Assembly (NCBI GenBank): GCA_947568835.1
Contig: OX387612.1
Coordinates: forward strand, 6,882,001-6,946,000
Direction: 5' to 3'
Length of the DNA: 64,000 nt
Source of the DNA: Protonemura montana
Lineage: Eukaryota > Arthropoda > Insecta > Plecoptera > Nemouridae
Below the pieces are notes generated by a model that saw only the letters and a list, made by a program, of their open reading frames with translations, had not been told where the DNA came from and did no database searches. This document shows, one piece after another, positions 47,075-59,500 of the stretch (its first letter is position 1; each line of letters opens with the position of its first letter). The position numbers and the translations under genes were made by a program.

Positions 47075-48056
47075 CGGTGGGAGTACACACTTGTCCCGAT
47101 AGAGGAGCCACCAGTCGTCTTGGAGTGACATATGGGCCAAATGTTTTTTTTTTTATGCTAAAATTCATCTCCACTGACGTCCGTCATTTGTCTTTTGCTC
47201 TAAACCTTTTGTGGTGTGAAGAGATTTTGTCTTTCGAGCTATTTTAAGCATTTTTCTACCATTTATAATTGTCTCAGGTATTATTCTGCAAATTTAAGAG
47301 GTATTTTGGAATCGCGCCACTGAAATAATAGCTAAAATTTCAGTTACGAGTAAGTAGCAATGCTGGGGACAGTCTTTGTGTTGGTATCTTCTCTCACGGG
47401 CTAGACTGTAGCAATGCTGGGGACAGTCCTTGTGCTGGTATCTTCTCTCACGGGCTAGACTGTAGCAATGCAGAGGACAGTCCTTGTGCTGGTATCTTCT
47501 CTCACGGGCTAGACTGTAGCAATGCTGGGGACAGTCCTTGTGCTGGTATCTTCTCTCACGGGCTAGACTGTAGCAATGCAGGGGGACAGTCCTTGTTCTG
47601 GTATCTTCTCTCACAGGATAGACTGTAGCAATGCTAGGGACAGTCCATGTGCTGGTATCTTCTCTCACAGGCTAGACTGTAGCAATGCTGGGGACAGTCC
47701 TTGTGCTGGTATCTTCTCTCACGGGCTAGACTGTAGCAATGCTGGGGACAGTCCTTGTGCTGGTATCTTCTCTCACGGGCTAGACTGTAGCAATGCTGGG
47801 AACAGTCCTTGTGCTGGTATCTTCTCTCACGGGCTAGACTGTAGCAATGCAGGGGACAGTCCTTGTGCTGGTATCTTCTCTCACGGGCTAGACTGTAGCA
47901 ATGCAGGGGACAGTCATTGTGCTGGTATCTTCTCTCACGAGCTAGACTGTAGCAATGCTGGGGACAGTCCTTGTGCTGGTATCTCCTCTCACGGGCTAGA
48001 CTGTAGCAATGCTGGGGACAGTCCTAGTGCTGGTATCTTCTCTCACGGGCTAGATT
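47075..48056 (+). mobile_element. Family A element: flank plus 54-bp array (13 copies)
   Basis: Flank 47075-47354 (gaggagccaccagtcg, catctccactgacg, attctgcaaat blocks) followed by array 47355-48056, 13.0 units. Both strands are open for 124-163 codons, typical of repeat translation. Confidence 0.8.
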
Positions 48057-49120
48057 GGTTGGGATAGCTCTTATTTGTGATGGCTGATATTGTTTTGTAA
48101 TTTTTTTAGCATTGTTCAAAAAAACATTGTCCAAGATTTTGAAGTAGAAATGGACAACGAGAAATTAAAATGTAGTTCTTTTGATTGTGGGTTTAAATTG
48201 CTTGTGGTTGTGACCACTAGCGACGCACTATGGTCATGTTCATCATAAAAATGTTATTATTTATTTTAAAGAAATAAATTAATAACTAGCCAAATAATTT
48301 TCCACTGCTCCAGCTGTTCATGACGCGGATTGTCAATGCACCAGTAGAAATTCAATGGCAGTTTGAAATTTCAAATGCAATTTGAGTGTTGATCATTGAC
48401 ATTTGCTTTTTTGTTCGCTAGGTTAGTGTTCAAAACACCGAGAAGTTGTTGAAAACCATCAGATGAGGAATTTATTTATGTTTTAGCATTAAATTTTCAA
48501 TAGAAATAAGCACAGAAATCACTACTGAATAATTGAAATCCGTGCTCGATTCTGTCGCATGAAACGGTCTACGAGCTTTTGCGCCTGAAGCTACGCAACC
48601 AAACCAACTTCTAAGTAAAACAGAACTGCCTAACCTGACCGGATTCAGAAAACATTCTTAGCTCTTGGCTGTTAGACTACCAATGTTACACACGTGCGTT
48701 GAGTAAAGCTTCGGTCTAAAAATGTAAATTCCAAAGTATTTAACCGTCAAAATTATTTAAAAAAAAAGCATTAAAACCTGTTTACCTAGTGCTTAACTAG
48801 AATAATTTTGTAAACTTAGAGATAATCCCAAAAAAAAAACGCATTGGTTGCAAATAAAAAACAATAGTATTTAACAAAACAATCTAGCTAGCGTACATTT
48901 CAAACCTTACAACAACCATAAATCAGCATTTTATCGCCTTTTTTATATTACGTTACATGAATCCCTTCTGACACCGTACTTTAGCCAGGTCATCCAAATG
49001 TTTGACCACACTGCTTGGCTTCCCCCTCTCCTGTCTACCTCCCCACCACAAGAGCTTTGAACATCTAATAAGCTATAGAACCGGATAAGGGCAAGCGTAC
49101 CCGAAGGCCTACTAGGCTCT
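48057..49120. other. Region upstream of the CRIP-like gene
   Basis: AT-rich unique sequence between a family A array and the presumed promoter. No repeats or coding recognised; it may hold regulatory DNA. Confidence 0.5.
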
Positions 49121-49207
49121 GTATAACCACATTCATACCGAAGAGTTTGAAGGTGTCGGCAGCTCGAGTCAGTGTTCGTTTCGTCTGCAAAAGGATTTTA
49201 GTGCAAG
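49121..49207 (+). promoter_or_regulatory. Presumed core promoter and 5' leader of the CRIP-like gene
   Basis: A TCAGT initiator match at 49169-49173 would start transcription 37 bases before the ATG. A weak TATA-like tataac at 49122 lies about 49 bases before it, further than usual. The leader is GC-richer than its surroundings and free of ATGs. The motif is seen; promoter activity is inferred. Confidence 0.4.
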
Positions 49208-49247
49208 ATGGTGAACTGTCCGAAGTGCGACAAGGCTGTGTATTTTG
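49208..49247 (+). CDS. CRIP-type LIM-domain protein, first coding exon
   Basis: Starts at an ATG in good context (gcaagatgg) and encodes MVNCPKCDKAVYF plus the first base of the next codon, followed by a gtgagt donor. MVNCPKCDKAVYFA is the N-terminus of cysteine-rich (CRIP/CRP1-like) proteins, where the CPKC pair is the first zinc-binding half-site of a LIM domain. These small proteins act in cytoskeleton and muscle contexts. The remaining LIM exons were not found up to the right edge, so intron 1 is probably over 14 kb and contains the giant 54-bp array. It is short but highly characteristic; the alternative, another LIM protein of the CRP family, is less likely because those start differently. 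Confidence 0.82.
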
Positions 49248-50756
49248 GTGAGTTTTGTAGATGAATTTTTTGTTTCTCTATTGTGGTTTGGTTAGAATTT
49301 TACTTAATGAGATTTGTATAATTTGTGGGCTACCAATTAAGAGTCAAGCGGAGTACGTAGTCACTATTATTATTATTTCTTTATTTTAATTTAATTTTTT
49401 TGTCAGAATAAGGCTGAATTTGGAAGTTTGATAACAAGTATTTGGTAATAATTTTTGGAAACACGTGTCAATTTGTCTATGTTGTGATAACAGTATCTCT
49501 TTTATATCTAGAGTGTCTGCCAATACCCAGAGTGATAAATGTAATTAGAACTTTTCTGGCTTCTTCATGATGGTTAGAGCTTGAGGATGGGTTAGTTGGC
49601 TATTATAAAGCGCAGGAAATAAATTTACATAGTTACACGTTCATTATTTATAATTTAGATTTTAGGAATTATTCATAGGTACGAATTTAGGCAAGTTGAC
49701 AGATCAATATGCAACAATCAGAATTTACAAAAAAAATGTAGGGTTAATTATAAATACAAGTTAACAACACCCAAGGGCAGAATGCTAACCTCCATGAATA
49801 TGTGGGTTAAGATGTCAGCACTGTGTCAACAACCCCTGAAAATTTAGAAACCTCATCTGTGATTGTCTGGGTTTCAACATTCCATTGATGATCCAACCCC
49901 AAAAAGTAGTTGATACGAAATTATGAAGGTACCAAAGCGAAGGTCTACACCACATAAACAACATTGACCAGCTAAGCTAACTGACTATCCAACTATTTAG
50001 TTAGTTGACTTGCGAATTGCCAGCAAAGGTATGTTAAAATTATTGATGACGCACACAGGCGCTCGTTAATGCTTATGTCATCGCAAGTCTAAACCACAGT
50101 GACCAATCCGACGAGCGGATTCTTCGCGCCAAAGTCAACGTCTCATTTCATTCGAATCACGTACAAGAATCAGCTAACGTCTATTACTTTTATTTTCTAG
50201 TATTTCATTCACAATTACTCATTTTCTAGGTAACTTTATCAGAAATCCGGGGTTGTTTATACACATTGTTAAGCTGTAAAATGTTACCAAGAAACGAATA
50301 TCGCGGGAGAGAAACAAATTACGGCTTGCATAATTTGCATTGTTGCGTAAGCTAATGATCTCAAATTAAATCATTTGTTATTTGATTGATTAGTCATCCG
50401 GCTGGCTCACTATTAGGTCATCTCCATATAAAGCCAACGCTTTCACATGCGGTAACCTTGACATACACATTATAGAAACCATATGGTTTTTGTCAGCTTT
50501 TAACGGAAATAACTGAGTGAGGGCGTAGCTTCGTTATTCTCTTTGCATGTTTGCAACGAGCTAGTTGACTGATTGTGCCTTATCTCAGTTAGATACGCGG
50601 CCATTAAAGCTCAATTACGTTCGAGTGTGGAGCAATTGTAATGTGAAATATGCACATTGTGATAATGAGGTTTTTTTTTCAGTTTGTGCTGCGCAAAATG
50701 ATTTGATTTGAAATCGCGTGTAAATTGTGTATACAAATGACATGGCCTACCATATG

Positions 50757-51055
50757 GCCCGTGAGAGAAGAGACCAAGCCATTGACTGCCCCCTGCATTG
50801 CTATCAACTCATTAACGAATTTTCATTTGAGATATTGGTGGTAGGATTACCAAATTCTTATTATATCTGCAAAATAATTCGAAAGATTGTGATAATTGAT
50901 TTAAAAATTCCATACAATCTTGAAAAACATCTTGGCACGAAAACATCAATAGTCAAGCATAAGGAAAGTGAGGCGCAGTGTTTAAAAAAAAAATACAGTT
51001 CGCTCGAATGTCAACCCAAAACGACCGGTGGTGCCTCTACCGGAAAAATATTTTC
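50757..51055 (-). mobile_element. Family A element with a single degenerate 54-bp unit
   Basis: One unit (50757-50805), then the family flank (ttcttattatatctgcaaaa, catcttggcac, acgaccggtggtgcctct). It lies in the presumed first intron of the CRIP-like gene. It is the one-copy state of an element that elsewhere carries up to 20 copies. Confidence 0.7.
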
Positions 51056-51515
51056 CGGGTTAAAGGTATATTTGAAAGGAGAATTTTCAAAAGCTAGTTA
51101 GATTTTTAGATCTCCCAATCTGCGACGTTACCATTTGAAACTGCAAACATCTATCGAGCGTTTTGAAAGATTTTTGAGATATTGTACACTTTTTGTATGT
51201 TGTTTACAATGGTAATGTTGTTTACCTACCTTTGTGTTTACCCTGATAACGCTTTTATTGGCAACCAGGGCAAAATGTGATGGCCGTTGGACCAGGCTAG
51301 CGTTAATACACATCACTCTTATCGTCAATGGCATTCTGTAGTGATCCACATTCATCTTAATCACAATCTAGCTGATAAGGTATTGGTACTAAATATTCGG
51401 ATGCTTTAGTTCATTTCATCTAGAGAAGTAAAAAACATAGTCCAGGTAATTGATGAGCGGGGCGACATCTTCAATTTGCTGCGTTCACGCTCTAGCGGCT
51501 AAACGTCTGTTAGTG

Positions 51516-52494
51516 CTCTGTCAGGCGATCTCAGCATCTCCATGGCTACCAAACGTTGAATCTACCATTGAACCTCCTATGCTAGGCCATGATATACCCG
51601 TGGTAACATAAGATAGCAGAATTGAGAGGCTCTGTCAGGCGATCTCAGCATCTCCATGGCTACCAAACTTTGAATCTACCATTGAACCTCCTATGCTAGG
51701 CCATGATATACCCGTGGTAACATAAGATAGCAGAATTGAGAAGCTCTGTCAGGCGATCTCAGCATCTCCATGGCTACCAAACGTTGAATCTACCATTGAA
51801 CCTCCTATGCTAGGCCATGATATACCCGTGGTAACATAAGATAGCAGAATTGAGAAGCTCTGTCAGGCGATCTCAGCATCTCCATGACTACCAAACGTTA
51901 AATCTACCATTGAACCTCCTATGCTAGGCTATGATATACCCGTGGTAACATAAGATAGCAGAATTGAGAAGCTCTGTCAGGCGATCTCAGCATCTCCATG
52001 ACTACCAAACGTTAAATCTACCATTGAACCTCCTATGCTAGGCTATGATATACCCGTGGTAACATAAGATAGCAGAATTGAGAAGCTCTGTCAGGCGATC
52101 TCAGCATCTCCATGACTACCAAACGTTAAATCTACCATTGAACCTCCTATGCTAGGCTATGATATACCCGTGGTAACATAAGATAGCAGAATTGAGAAGC
52201 TCTGTCAGGCGATCTCAGCATCTCTATGTCTACCAAACGTTGAATCTACCATTGAACCTCCTATGCTAGACCATGATATACCCGTGGTAACATAAGATAG
52301 CAGAATTGAGAAGCTCTGTCAGGCGATCTCAGCATCTCCATGGCTACCAAACGTTGAATCTACCATTGAACCTTCTATGCTAGGTCATGATATACCCGTG
52401 GTACCATAAGATAGCAGAATTGAGAAGCTCTGTCAGGCGATCTCAGCATCTCCATGGCTACCAAACGTTGAATCTACCTTTGAACCTTCTATGC
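51516..52494 (-). repeat. Family D tandem array, inverted, about 8.6 copies of 114 bp
   Basis: Reverse complement of the other two arrays (tgtcaggcgatctcagcatc, ctaccattgaacctcctatg). Three consecutive units share the variants catgactaccaaacgttaaa and ggctatgat, showing local block duplication. It lies in the presumed CRIP-like intron. Confidence 0.92.
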
Positions 52495-52554
52495 CATTTT
52501 ATGCCAGCCATTTTATGCTTTTATATGACTGCCATGGGAACAATTTAGCAAATT

Positions 52555-52718
52555 CTCATGTATCATGTATCGATATTTTGAGTCGATAGGTCATTTAATC
52601 GCTTAAAAGAACAGCTGCAAGCGCCATCCGGTGGCACCTACAACTTGTTGCCGGCTCGTTTGGTCAGCAGAACATTTAACATTAACGCTGGTCCTCCGAT
52701 ACCTATAAATACAACGGT
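52555..52718 (-). mobile_element. Family C element fragment
   Basis: Reverse-strand half: tatcgatattttgagtcg, gcaagcgccatccggtggc, gttgccggctcg and aacattaacgctggtcctcc, ending acaacgg. It adjoins the end of a family D array. Confidence 0.65.
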
Positions 52719-53150
52719 AATTACAGGACGTCAAAAATAAATACAAATTATAACAAATTCAGAAATGTAAATTAATTAAATACATAAATTCCAGGAAGTG
52801 CATCACATTGAAAACTATTTTAAATGCAAAAATGTGTGTGTGTTTTTTTTTTAAATGTAATGAACCCCCATATATGCTTGTTAATCGTTGGTATCCTGCA
52901 TACTTAGCGTTATTGCCACAACTTTACTCGAAATTATCAGAAAACCGACATGTTTTCTAGTAGGTATATGGTGGCCATTTGACACTAGCGCTAAGTTTAG
53001 TACATACCTTGCAATACAAAAACTGTAATTAACTTTGTTTTCATCAACATGACCAACATCTGATTGGTGCGATGCTGGTACACGGTATTATCCAACTGAA
53101 CTTTTACTAAACAATCTTGCTCCGAGAATTTCGATGGTGCAATTGTATAA

Positions 53151-53290
53151 CAAATGAATACACTGACAGCTAGTGATCACGTGTTCGGGTGGGAGCGCTC
53201 TCGCTCGGAGCTGGTGCAAACCCGGTGGAGAGTATGACGTCATCGATCAAGTTTCAAACCCGCCCCGGTGCTGGCCAGTCGAAAACAACA
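53151..53290 (+). repeat. Family M dispersed repeat, copy 1 (140 bp)
   Basis: Shares about 95% identity by eye with 54816-54955. Contains tgatcacgtgttcgggtgg, ggtgcaaacccggtggagag and a perfect TGACGTCA at 53235-53242. No coding recognised. Confidence 0.8.
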
Positions 53291-53483
53291 TGGGCCGGAA
53301 AAGCCCCGTTAAGTTTGTGGGTAAAGTTGTTCACCAATCTCTGAAAATCTGGAAACACAGTCTGTGATTGGCTAATTATTTTTAAACTCGGTTGCTAAAC
53401 TTCAACAATGCTACTACCATCTCAAAAAATTAATGTCCTAACGCGAACTCGAACGCCGATTTTCCCCTGCACCAACCAATTGT

Positions 53484-53638
53484 GATGGTTTTTAGACTCA
53501 TGTCTACTTGATTTATCCTTAGCACAAGCACTAGGACTGCTCTAACCCTTGAAGAAGTAGCTAGTACATGTTACGAAACGTCGGGAAATTTAGTAGCCCT
53601 TTACTTAGCATTCAAAACCCATTTCAAATAGTGTTTCT
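53484..53638. mobile_element. Fold-back element J, internally deleted
   Basis: Starts gatggtttttagactcatgt like the 33.4-kb copy, then jumps to the opposite arm (gaagaagtagctagtacatg, tagtagccctttacttagca). It is probably a deletion derivative of the same subfamily. Confidence 0.65.
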
Positions 53639-53667
53639 TAACACTAAACAATTGAGCTACATAATAG

Positions 53668-53805
53668 ATTTTAGTGCATTTGATGAGCTAGGGGACGATC
53701 GGTGTTCGAGTCCCAGTATGGGCATCAATTTTTAAAAAGGTTTCTAGCGTTCCTAAAAATAAAACACCCTTGCGCATTTCAAGCGTTTGCAATTTAAATC
53801 AGATA
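53668..53805 (-). mobile_element. Family K element with tRNA-like box B in its loop
   Basis: Reverse copy ending tttgcaatttaaatcagat. Between the hairpin arms lies ggtgttcgagtccc (53701-53714), close to the pol III box B consensus of tRNA genes. A matching box A is not clear. Confidence 0.6.
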
Positions 53806-54286
53806 GCACAACAGTATTTGCTGTTCATTCAGTTTTACAGTAAAAAAACTCTTATCAATTTAAATTAAAATTCATCACGGACGTCTGTGTCTACGCAAGC
53901 GCGTCGTGCGTGGTCTTCGGAATGTGTTTCCGGTTGCACCCAAAGATTTCCTCCTCACCCCGCCCTTGTCCATGACGTTGAAGACCACAACGGTCCATTG
54001 TTATCGAAACAAACATTCCACGTGCAGCGAATTTGTTTCCTATTTAGGCACGTGACGAAACGAGGTGCGTTGACAGACTTTGAAATTTAAACGATTCTTG
54101 CACTCTTAGGTTTGTTGACTTTTGTGCCTGCCAGTGGTACTATGGTACGTTCAAAAAACTCATTGTAGGACCACCAAAGAGGTGTTTAAGTAACTTTGAA
54201 ATAAGAAATGATTAGCCAATTCTAGAGGGTGTTTCAGAGCTATTATGAGTTGTTACCATAGTGAAAACAACTTTCACTTCAAATTT

Positions 54287-54790
54287 AGGAGGGTATTTGT
54301 TCGATTCTTGTCCATCTTGTCAGGTGTCAACATTTCAACCCGTCTCGACTCGACCATCTAAGCTGTGTTGCCAACTCATGTACCTACCTCCACCCCTTCC
54401 CATCAGGAGGGTCTTTGTTCGATTCATGTCAATCTTGTCAGATGTCAACATTTCAACCCGTCTCGACTCGACCATCTAAGCTGTCTTGCCAACTCACGTA
54501 CCTACCCCCACCCCTACCCATCAGGAGGGTCTTTGTTCGATTCATGTCCATCTTGTCAGGTGTCAACATTTCAACCCGTCTCGACTCGACCATCTAAGCT
54601 ATGTTGCCAACTCTCGTACCTACCCCCACCCCTTCCCATCAGGAGGGTCTTTGTTCGATTCATGTCCATCTTGTCAGGTGTCAACATTTCAACCCGTCTC
54701 GACTAGACCATCTAAGCTGTGTTGCCAACTCTCGTACCTACCCCCAACCCTTCCCGTCAGGTAATCAACAGAAATATAATTGCATTGCAA
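54287..54790 (+). mobile_element. Family G element: 118-bp array (4 copies) plus flank
   Basis: Opposite orientation to the 40-kb copy. Array 54287-54760, then aatcaacagaaatataattg, the same flank. The left edge aggagggtatttg matches the right edge of the 40-kb copy in reverse. Confidence 0.85.
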
Positions 54791-54815
54791 AGTAACAATA
54801 CATTTTGTCAGGTTG

Positions 54816-54955
54816 CAAATGAATGCACTGACAGCTTGTGATCACGTGTTCGGGTGGGATCGCTCTCGCTCGGAGCTGGTGCAAACCCGGTGGAGAGCAT
54901 GACGTCATCGAGCAAGTTTCAAACCCGCCCCGGTGCTGGCTAGTCGAAAACAGCA
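54816..54955 (+). repeat. Family M dispersed repeat, copy 2 (140 bp)
   Basis: Direct repeat of 53151-53290, 1.67 kb away, with the TGACGTCA kept at 54900-54907. It starts about 55 bp after the end of the family G array. Confidence 0.8.
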
Positions 54956-56599
54956 TTAGACTTAGTTTAGGAAATTATTTTCTTAATTTTCTAAAATGTT
55001 CTGCACCGTAATCTTGGCAATAAGGGGCTATTGTTTCTAAGTCGTAGTGAAATTAAAAATGCAGATTTTTTAATGGGTAATTAAATGGTTGGTTCATGTC
55101 CCCAAAAGAAATTTAACTCGCCAAAGTATGCCAAATCTCTGGAAATTCGGCTTAAGGCGGTACAGCCCGTATCATTACCAGAAGTACCTTATTGCACAAA
55201 GACTTAAGTTGATTACAGTGCATAAAATCAGATGCACATACGCTCTACATGCACTTCTATGCAGTTCTATGCCATCCCATTTACCTCGAGACCGTTGCAT
55301 TTTCTATCCGCTTAGAGCATAGAGAACATATTTAGAACAATGCTTGCCAGGTCCCCCTTATGAACGTCTGCATCTTGGTCTAGGGTAGGAGGTAACAAAA
55401 GAAAATGCTTCCATATTATAAGCACAAAACTCGGCTTAGTCATCAATGCACTCCATATGATCTTTCCCGTGATCTTGTTCATCCGAGTCCCGTACTGAAT
55501 CTATAGGAATTCATTAGTGATATCGTCGTTAGCGCATGGCATTTTTTTGTATATATTTTTTTTAATATGGCGTTTTTGGATCTAGAGAACGTTTGTTTTA
55601 GAAAACTCTTTGAAGGTTTTGTTTGGAAATAGCAGGACAAAAGGGATCTTGGCAGTTATAAGAGGGTAGACAATTTTGAACTTAGGTTTTTTTATTCCTA
55701 ATATCAATACTATTTCTTGATTTTTTCAAAATCTAGTGCAAGTGCCGTTGCCGTATCCCGTTGCTGCCTCATCATACTTTTTTGCAGAATACCCAAAAAA
55801 ATTAAAAAAATTAAGCGAAACAAATTTTTCTTTAAGTCCAAAGTCGATTAGGAAACTGGCAAATTTTTAGTGGGAAATGGAAGTTGAGATTTTCCAAATT
55901 TGAATGTTTTCTTTCATGAGATTGATTAACGAAGCCCCTTCGATTATTTTACCCTATAATCTGTCTTTTCTCTATTACTTAACTTTGCTATTGTTAGAGG
56001 ATTCACTACCAAATAAAGGAACTTATCTCAACTATATTTCACGAAACTAACTCAAAAATTAAAAATCGTCGAGGAACTAATGACAGTGATTCGGTTTAGT
56101 GGCGTATCAGCTGATTGGCATTGTCACACCGAGCACATGCTTTTCAAACAATGAAGAAATTTCAAATAACAAAGAAGAATTCTTTGAAATAAAAAATAAA
56201 AACATCCGCACACATTTCGTTTTTGCACCATTTCTGCACCGTTGAACGACTACGCATTTCTTTTCTATGTGCGCAGTGGTGCGCTCCACGGCCCACTGCA
56301 ATTCGGCTAATGACACTCGAGCAAATTATTACTCTGCTTAATGTGTAATGACTTATCATCTCACGAGACCAGAATTAGCTCAATGCGAGTGCTGATCATT
56401 TTCCCGGTGTTTTGAAAAGGAAGAAGTAAAAAAAAATTAAAAGGGATATATGGTACGGTGAAGTTAAACTAACAATCCCGGATAATTTTATTTATTTGGT
56501 GTAATTTTTTTACACTTGAGCCCAGGAATGCATTACATAAATATATTTCACACGTGACAATTGAGTCTAAAAGAGAGTGTAAAATTTTGCAGTAATGTG
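54956..56599. other. No gene recognised
   Basis: Unique AT-rich sequence before the giant array, presumably intronic to the CRIP-like gene. Confidence 0.6.
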
Positions 56600-59500
56600 T
56601 ACAGTCTAGCTCGTGAGAGAAGATACCAGCACAAGGACTGTCCCCTGCATTGCTACAGTCTAGCCCGTGAGAGAAGATACCAGCACAAGGACTGTCCCAG
56701 CATTGCTACAGTCTAGCCCGTGAGAGAAGATACCAGCACAAGGACTGTCCCCAGCATTGCTACAGTCTAGCCAGTGAGAGAAGATACCAGCACAAGGACC
56801 GTCCCCAGCATTGCTACAGTCTAGCCAGTGAGAGAAGATACCAGCACAAGGACTGTCCCCAGCATTGCTACAGTCTAGCCTGTGAGAGAAGATACCAGCA
56901 CAAGGACTGTCCCCAGCATTGCTACAGTCTAGCCCGTGAGAGAAGATACCAGCACAAGGACTGTCCCCTGCATTGCTACAGTCTAGCCAGTGAGAGAAGA
57001 TACCAGCACAAGGACTGCCCCCAGCATTGCTACAGTCTAGCCCGTGAGAGAAAATACCAGCACAAGGACTGTCCCCTGCATTGCTACAGTCTAGCCCGTG
57101 AGAGAAGATACCAACACAAGGACTGTCCCCTGCATTGCTACAGTCTAGCCCGTGAGAGAAGATACCAGCACAAGGACTGTCCCCTGCATTGCTACAGTCT
57201 AGCCCGTGAGAGAAGATACCAGCACAAGGACTGTCCCCTGCATTGCTACAGTCTAGCCCGTGAGAGAAGATACCAGCACAAGGACTGTCCCCAGCATTGC
57301 TACAGTCTAGCCTGTGAGAGAAGATACCAGCACAAGGACTGTCCCCAGCATTGCTACAGTCTAGCCCGTGAGAGAAGATACCAGCACAAGGACTGTCCCC
57401 TGCATTGCTACAGTCTAGCCAGTGAGAGAAGATACCAGCACAAGGACTGCCCCCAGCATTGCTACAGTCTAGCCCGTGAGAGAAGATACCAGCACAAGGA
57501 CTGTCCCCTGCATTGCTACAGTCTAGCCCGTGAGAGAAGATACCAACACAAGGACTGTCCCCTGCATTGCTACAGTCTAGCCCGTGAGAGAAGATACCAG
57601 CACAAGGACTGTCCCCTGCATTGCTACAGTCTAGCCCGTGAGAGAAGATACCAGCACAAGGACTGTCCCCTGCATTGCTACAGTCTAGCCCGTGAGAGAA
57701 GATACCAGCACAAGGACTGTCCCCAGCATTGCTACAGTCAAGCCTGTGAGAGAAGATACCAGCACAAGGACTGTCCCCAGCATTGCTACAGTCTAGCCCG
57801 TGAGAGAAGATACCAGCACAAGGACTCTCCCCTGCATCGCTACAGTCTAGCCCGTGAGAGAAGATACCAGCACAAGGACTGTCCCCAGCATTGCTACAGT
57901 CTAGCCCGTGAGAGAAGATACCAGCACAAGGACTCTCCCCTGCATCGCTACAGTCTAGCCCGTGAGAGAAGATACCAGCACAAGGACTGTCCCCAGCATT
58001 GCTACAGTCTAGCCCGTGAGAGAAGATACCAGCACAAGGACTGACCCAGCATTGCTACAGTCTAGCCCGTGAGAGAAGATACCAGCGCAAGGACTCTCCC
58101 CTGCATCGCTACAGTCTAGCCCGTGAGAGAAGATACCAGCACAAGGACTGTCCCCTGCATTGCTACAGTCTAGCCCGTGAGAGAAGATACCAGCACAAGG
58201 ACTGTCCCCTGCATTGCTACAGTCTAGCCCGTGAGAGAAGATACCAGCACAAGGACTGTCCCCTGCATTGCTACAGTCTAGCCCGTGAGAGAAGATACCA
58301 GCACAAGGACTGTCCCCTGCATTGCTACAGTCTAGCCCGTGAGAGAAGATACCAGCACAAGGACTGTCCCCTGCATTGCTACAGTCTAGCCCGTGAGAGA
58401 AGATACCAGCACAAGGACTGTCCCCTGCATTGCTACAGTCTAGCCCGTGAGAGAAGATACCAGCACAAGGACTGTCCCCTGCATTGCTACAGTCTAGCCC
58501 GTGAGAGAAGATACCAGCACAAGGACTGCCCCCTGCATTGCTATAGTCTAGCCCGTGAGAGAAGATACCAGCACAAGAACTGTCCCCAGCATTGCTACAG
58601 TCTAGCCCGTGAGAGAAGATACCAGCACAAGGACTATCCCCTGCATTGATACAGTCTAGCCCGTGGGAGAAGATACCAGCACAAGGACTGTCCCTGCATT
58701 GCTACAGTCTAGCCCGTGAGAGAAGATACCAGCACAAGGACTATCCCCTGCATTGATACAGTCTAGCCCGTGAGAGAAGATACCAGCACAAGGACTGTCC
58801 CCTGCATTGCTACAGTCTAGCCCGTGAGAGAAGATACCAGCATAAGGACTGTCCCCTGCATTGCTACAGTCTAGCCCGTGAGAGAAGATACCAGCACAAG
58901 GACTGTCCCCTGCATTGCTACAGTCTAGCCCGTGAGAGAAGATACCAGCACAAGGACTGTCCCCTGCATTGCTACAGTCTAGCCCGTGAGAGAAGATACC
59001 AGCACAAGGACTGTCCCCTGCATTGCTACAGTCTAGCCCGTGAGAGAAGATACCAGCACAAGGACTGTCCCCTGCATTGCTACAGTCTAGCCCGTGAGAG
59101 AAGATACCAGCACAAGGACTGTCCCCTGCATTGCTACAGTCTAGCCCGTGAGAGAAGATACCAGCACAAGGACTGTCCCCTGCATTGCTACAGTCTAGCC
59201 CGTGAGAGAAGATACCAGCACAAGGACTGTCCCCTGCATTGCTACAGTCTAGCCCGTGAGAGAAGATACCAGCACAAGGACTGCCCCCTGCATTGCTACA
59301 GTCTAGCCCGTGAGAGAAGATACCAGCACAAGAACTGTCCCCAGCATTGCTACAGTCTAGCCCGTGAGAGAAGATACCAGCACAAGGACTATCCCCTGCA
59401 TTGATACAGTCTAGCCCGTGGGAGAAGATACCAGCACAAGGACTGTCCCTGCATTGCTACAGTCTAGCCCGTGAGAGAAGATACCAGCACAAGGACTATC

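Noticed and set aside
49799-53375. Possible shared fragment (ctgaaaat..gaaac...tctgtgattg) at 49.8 and 53.3 kb
   Set aside because: Only about 60 bases with gaps; cannot be separated from chance or an unrelated decayed repeat without an alignment.
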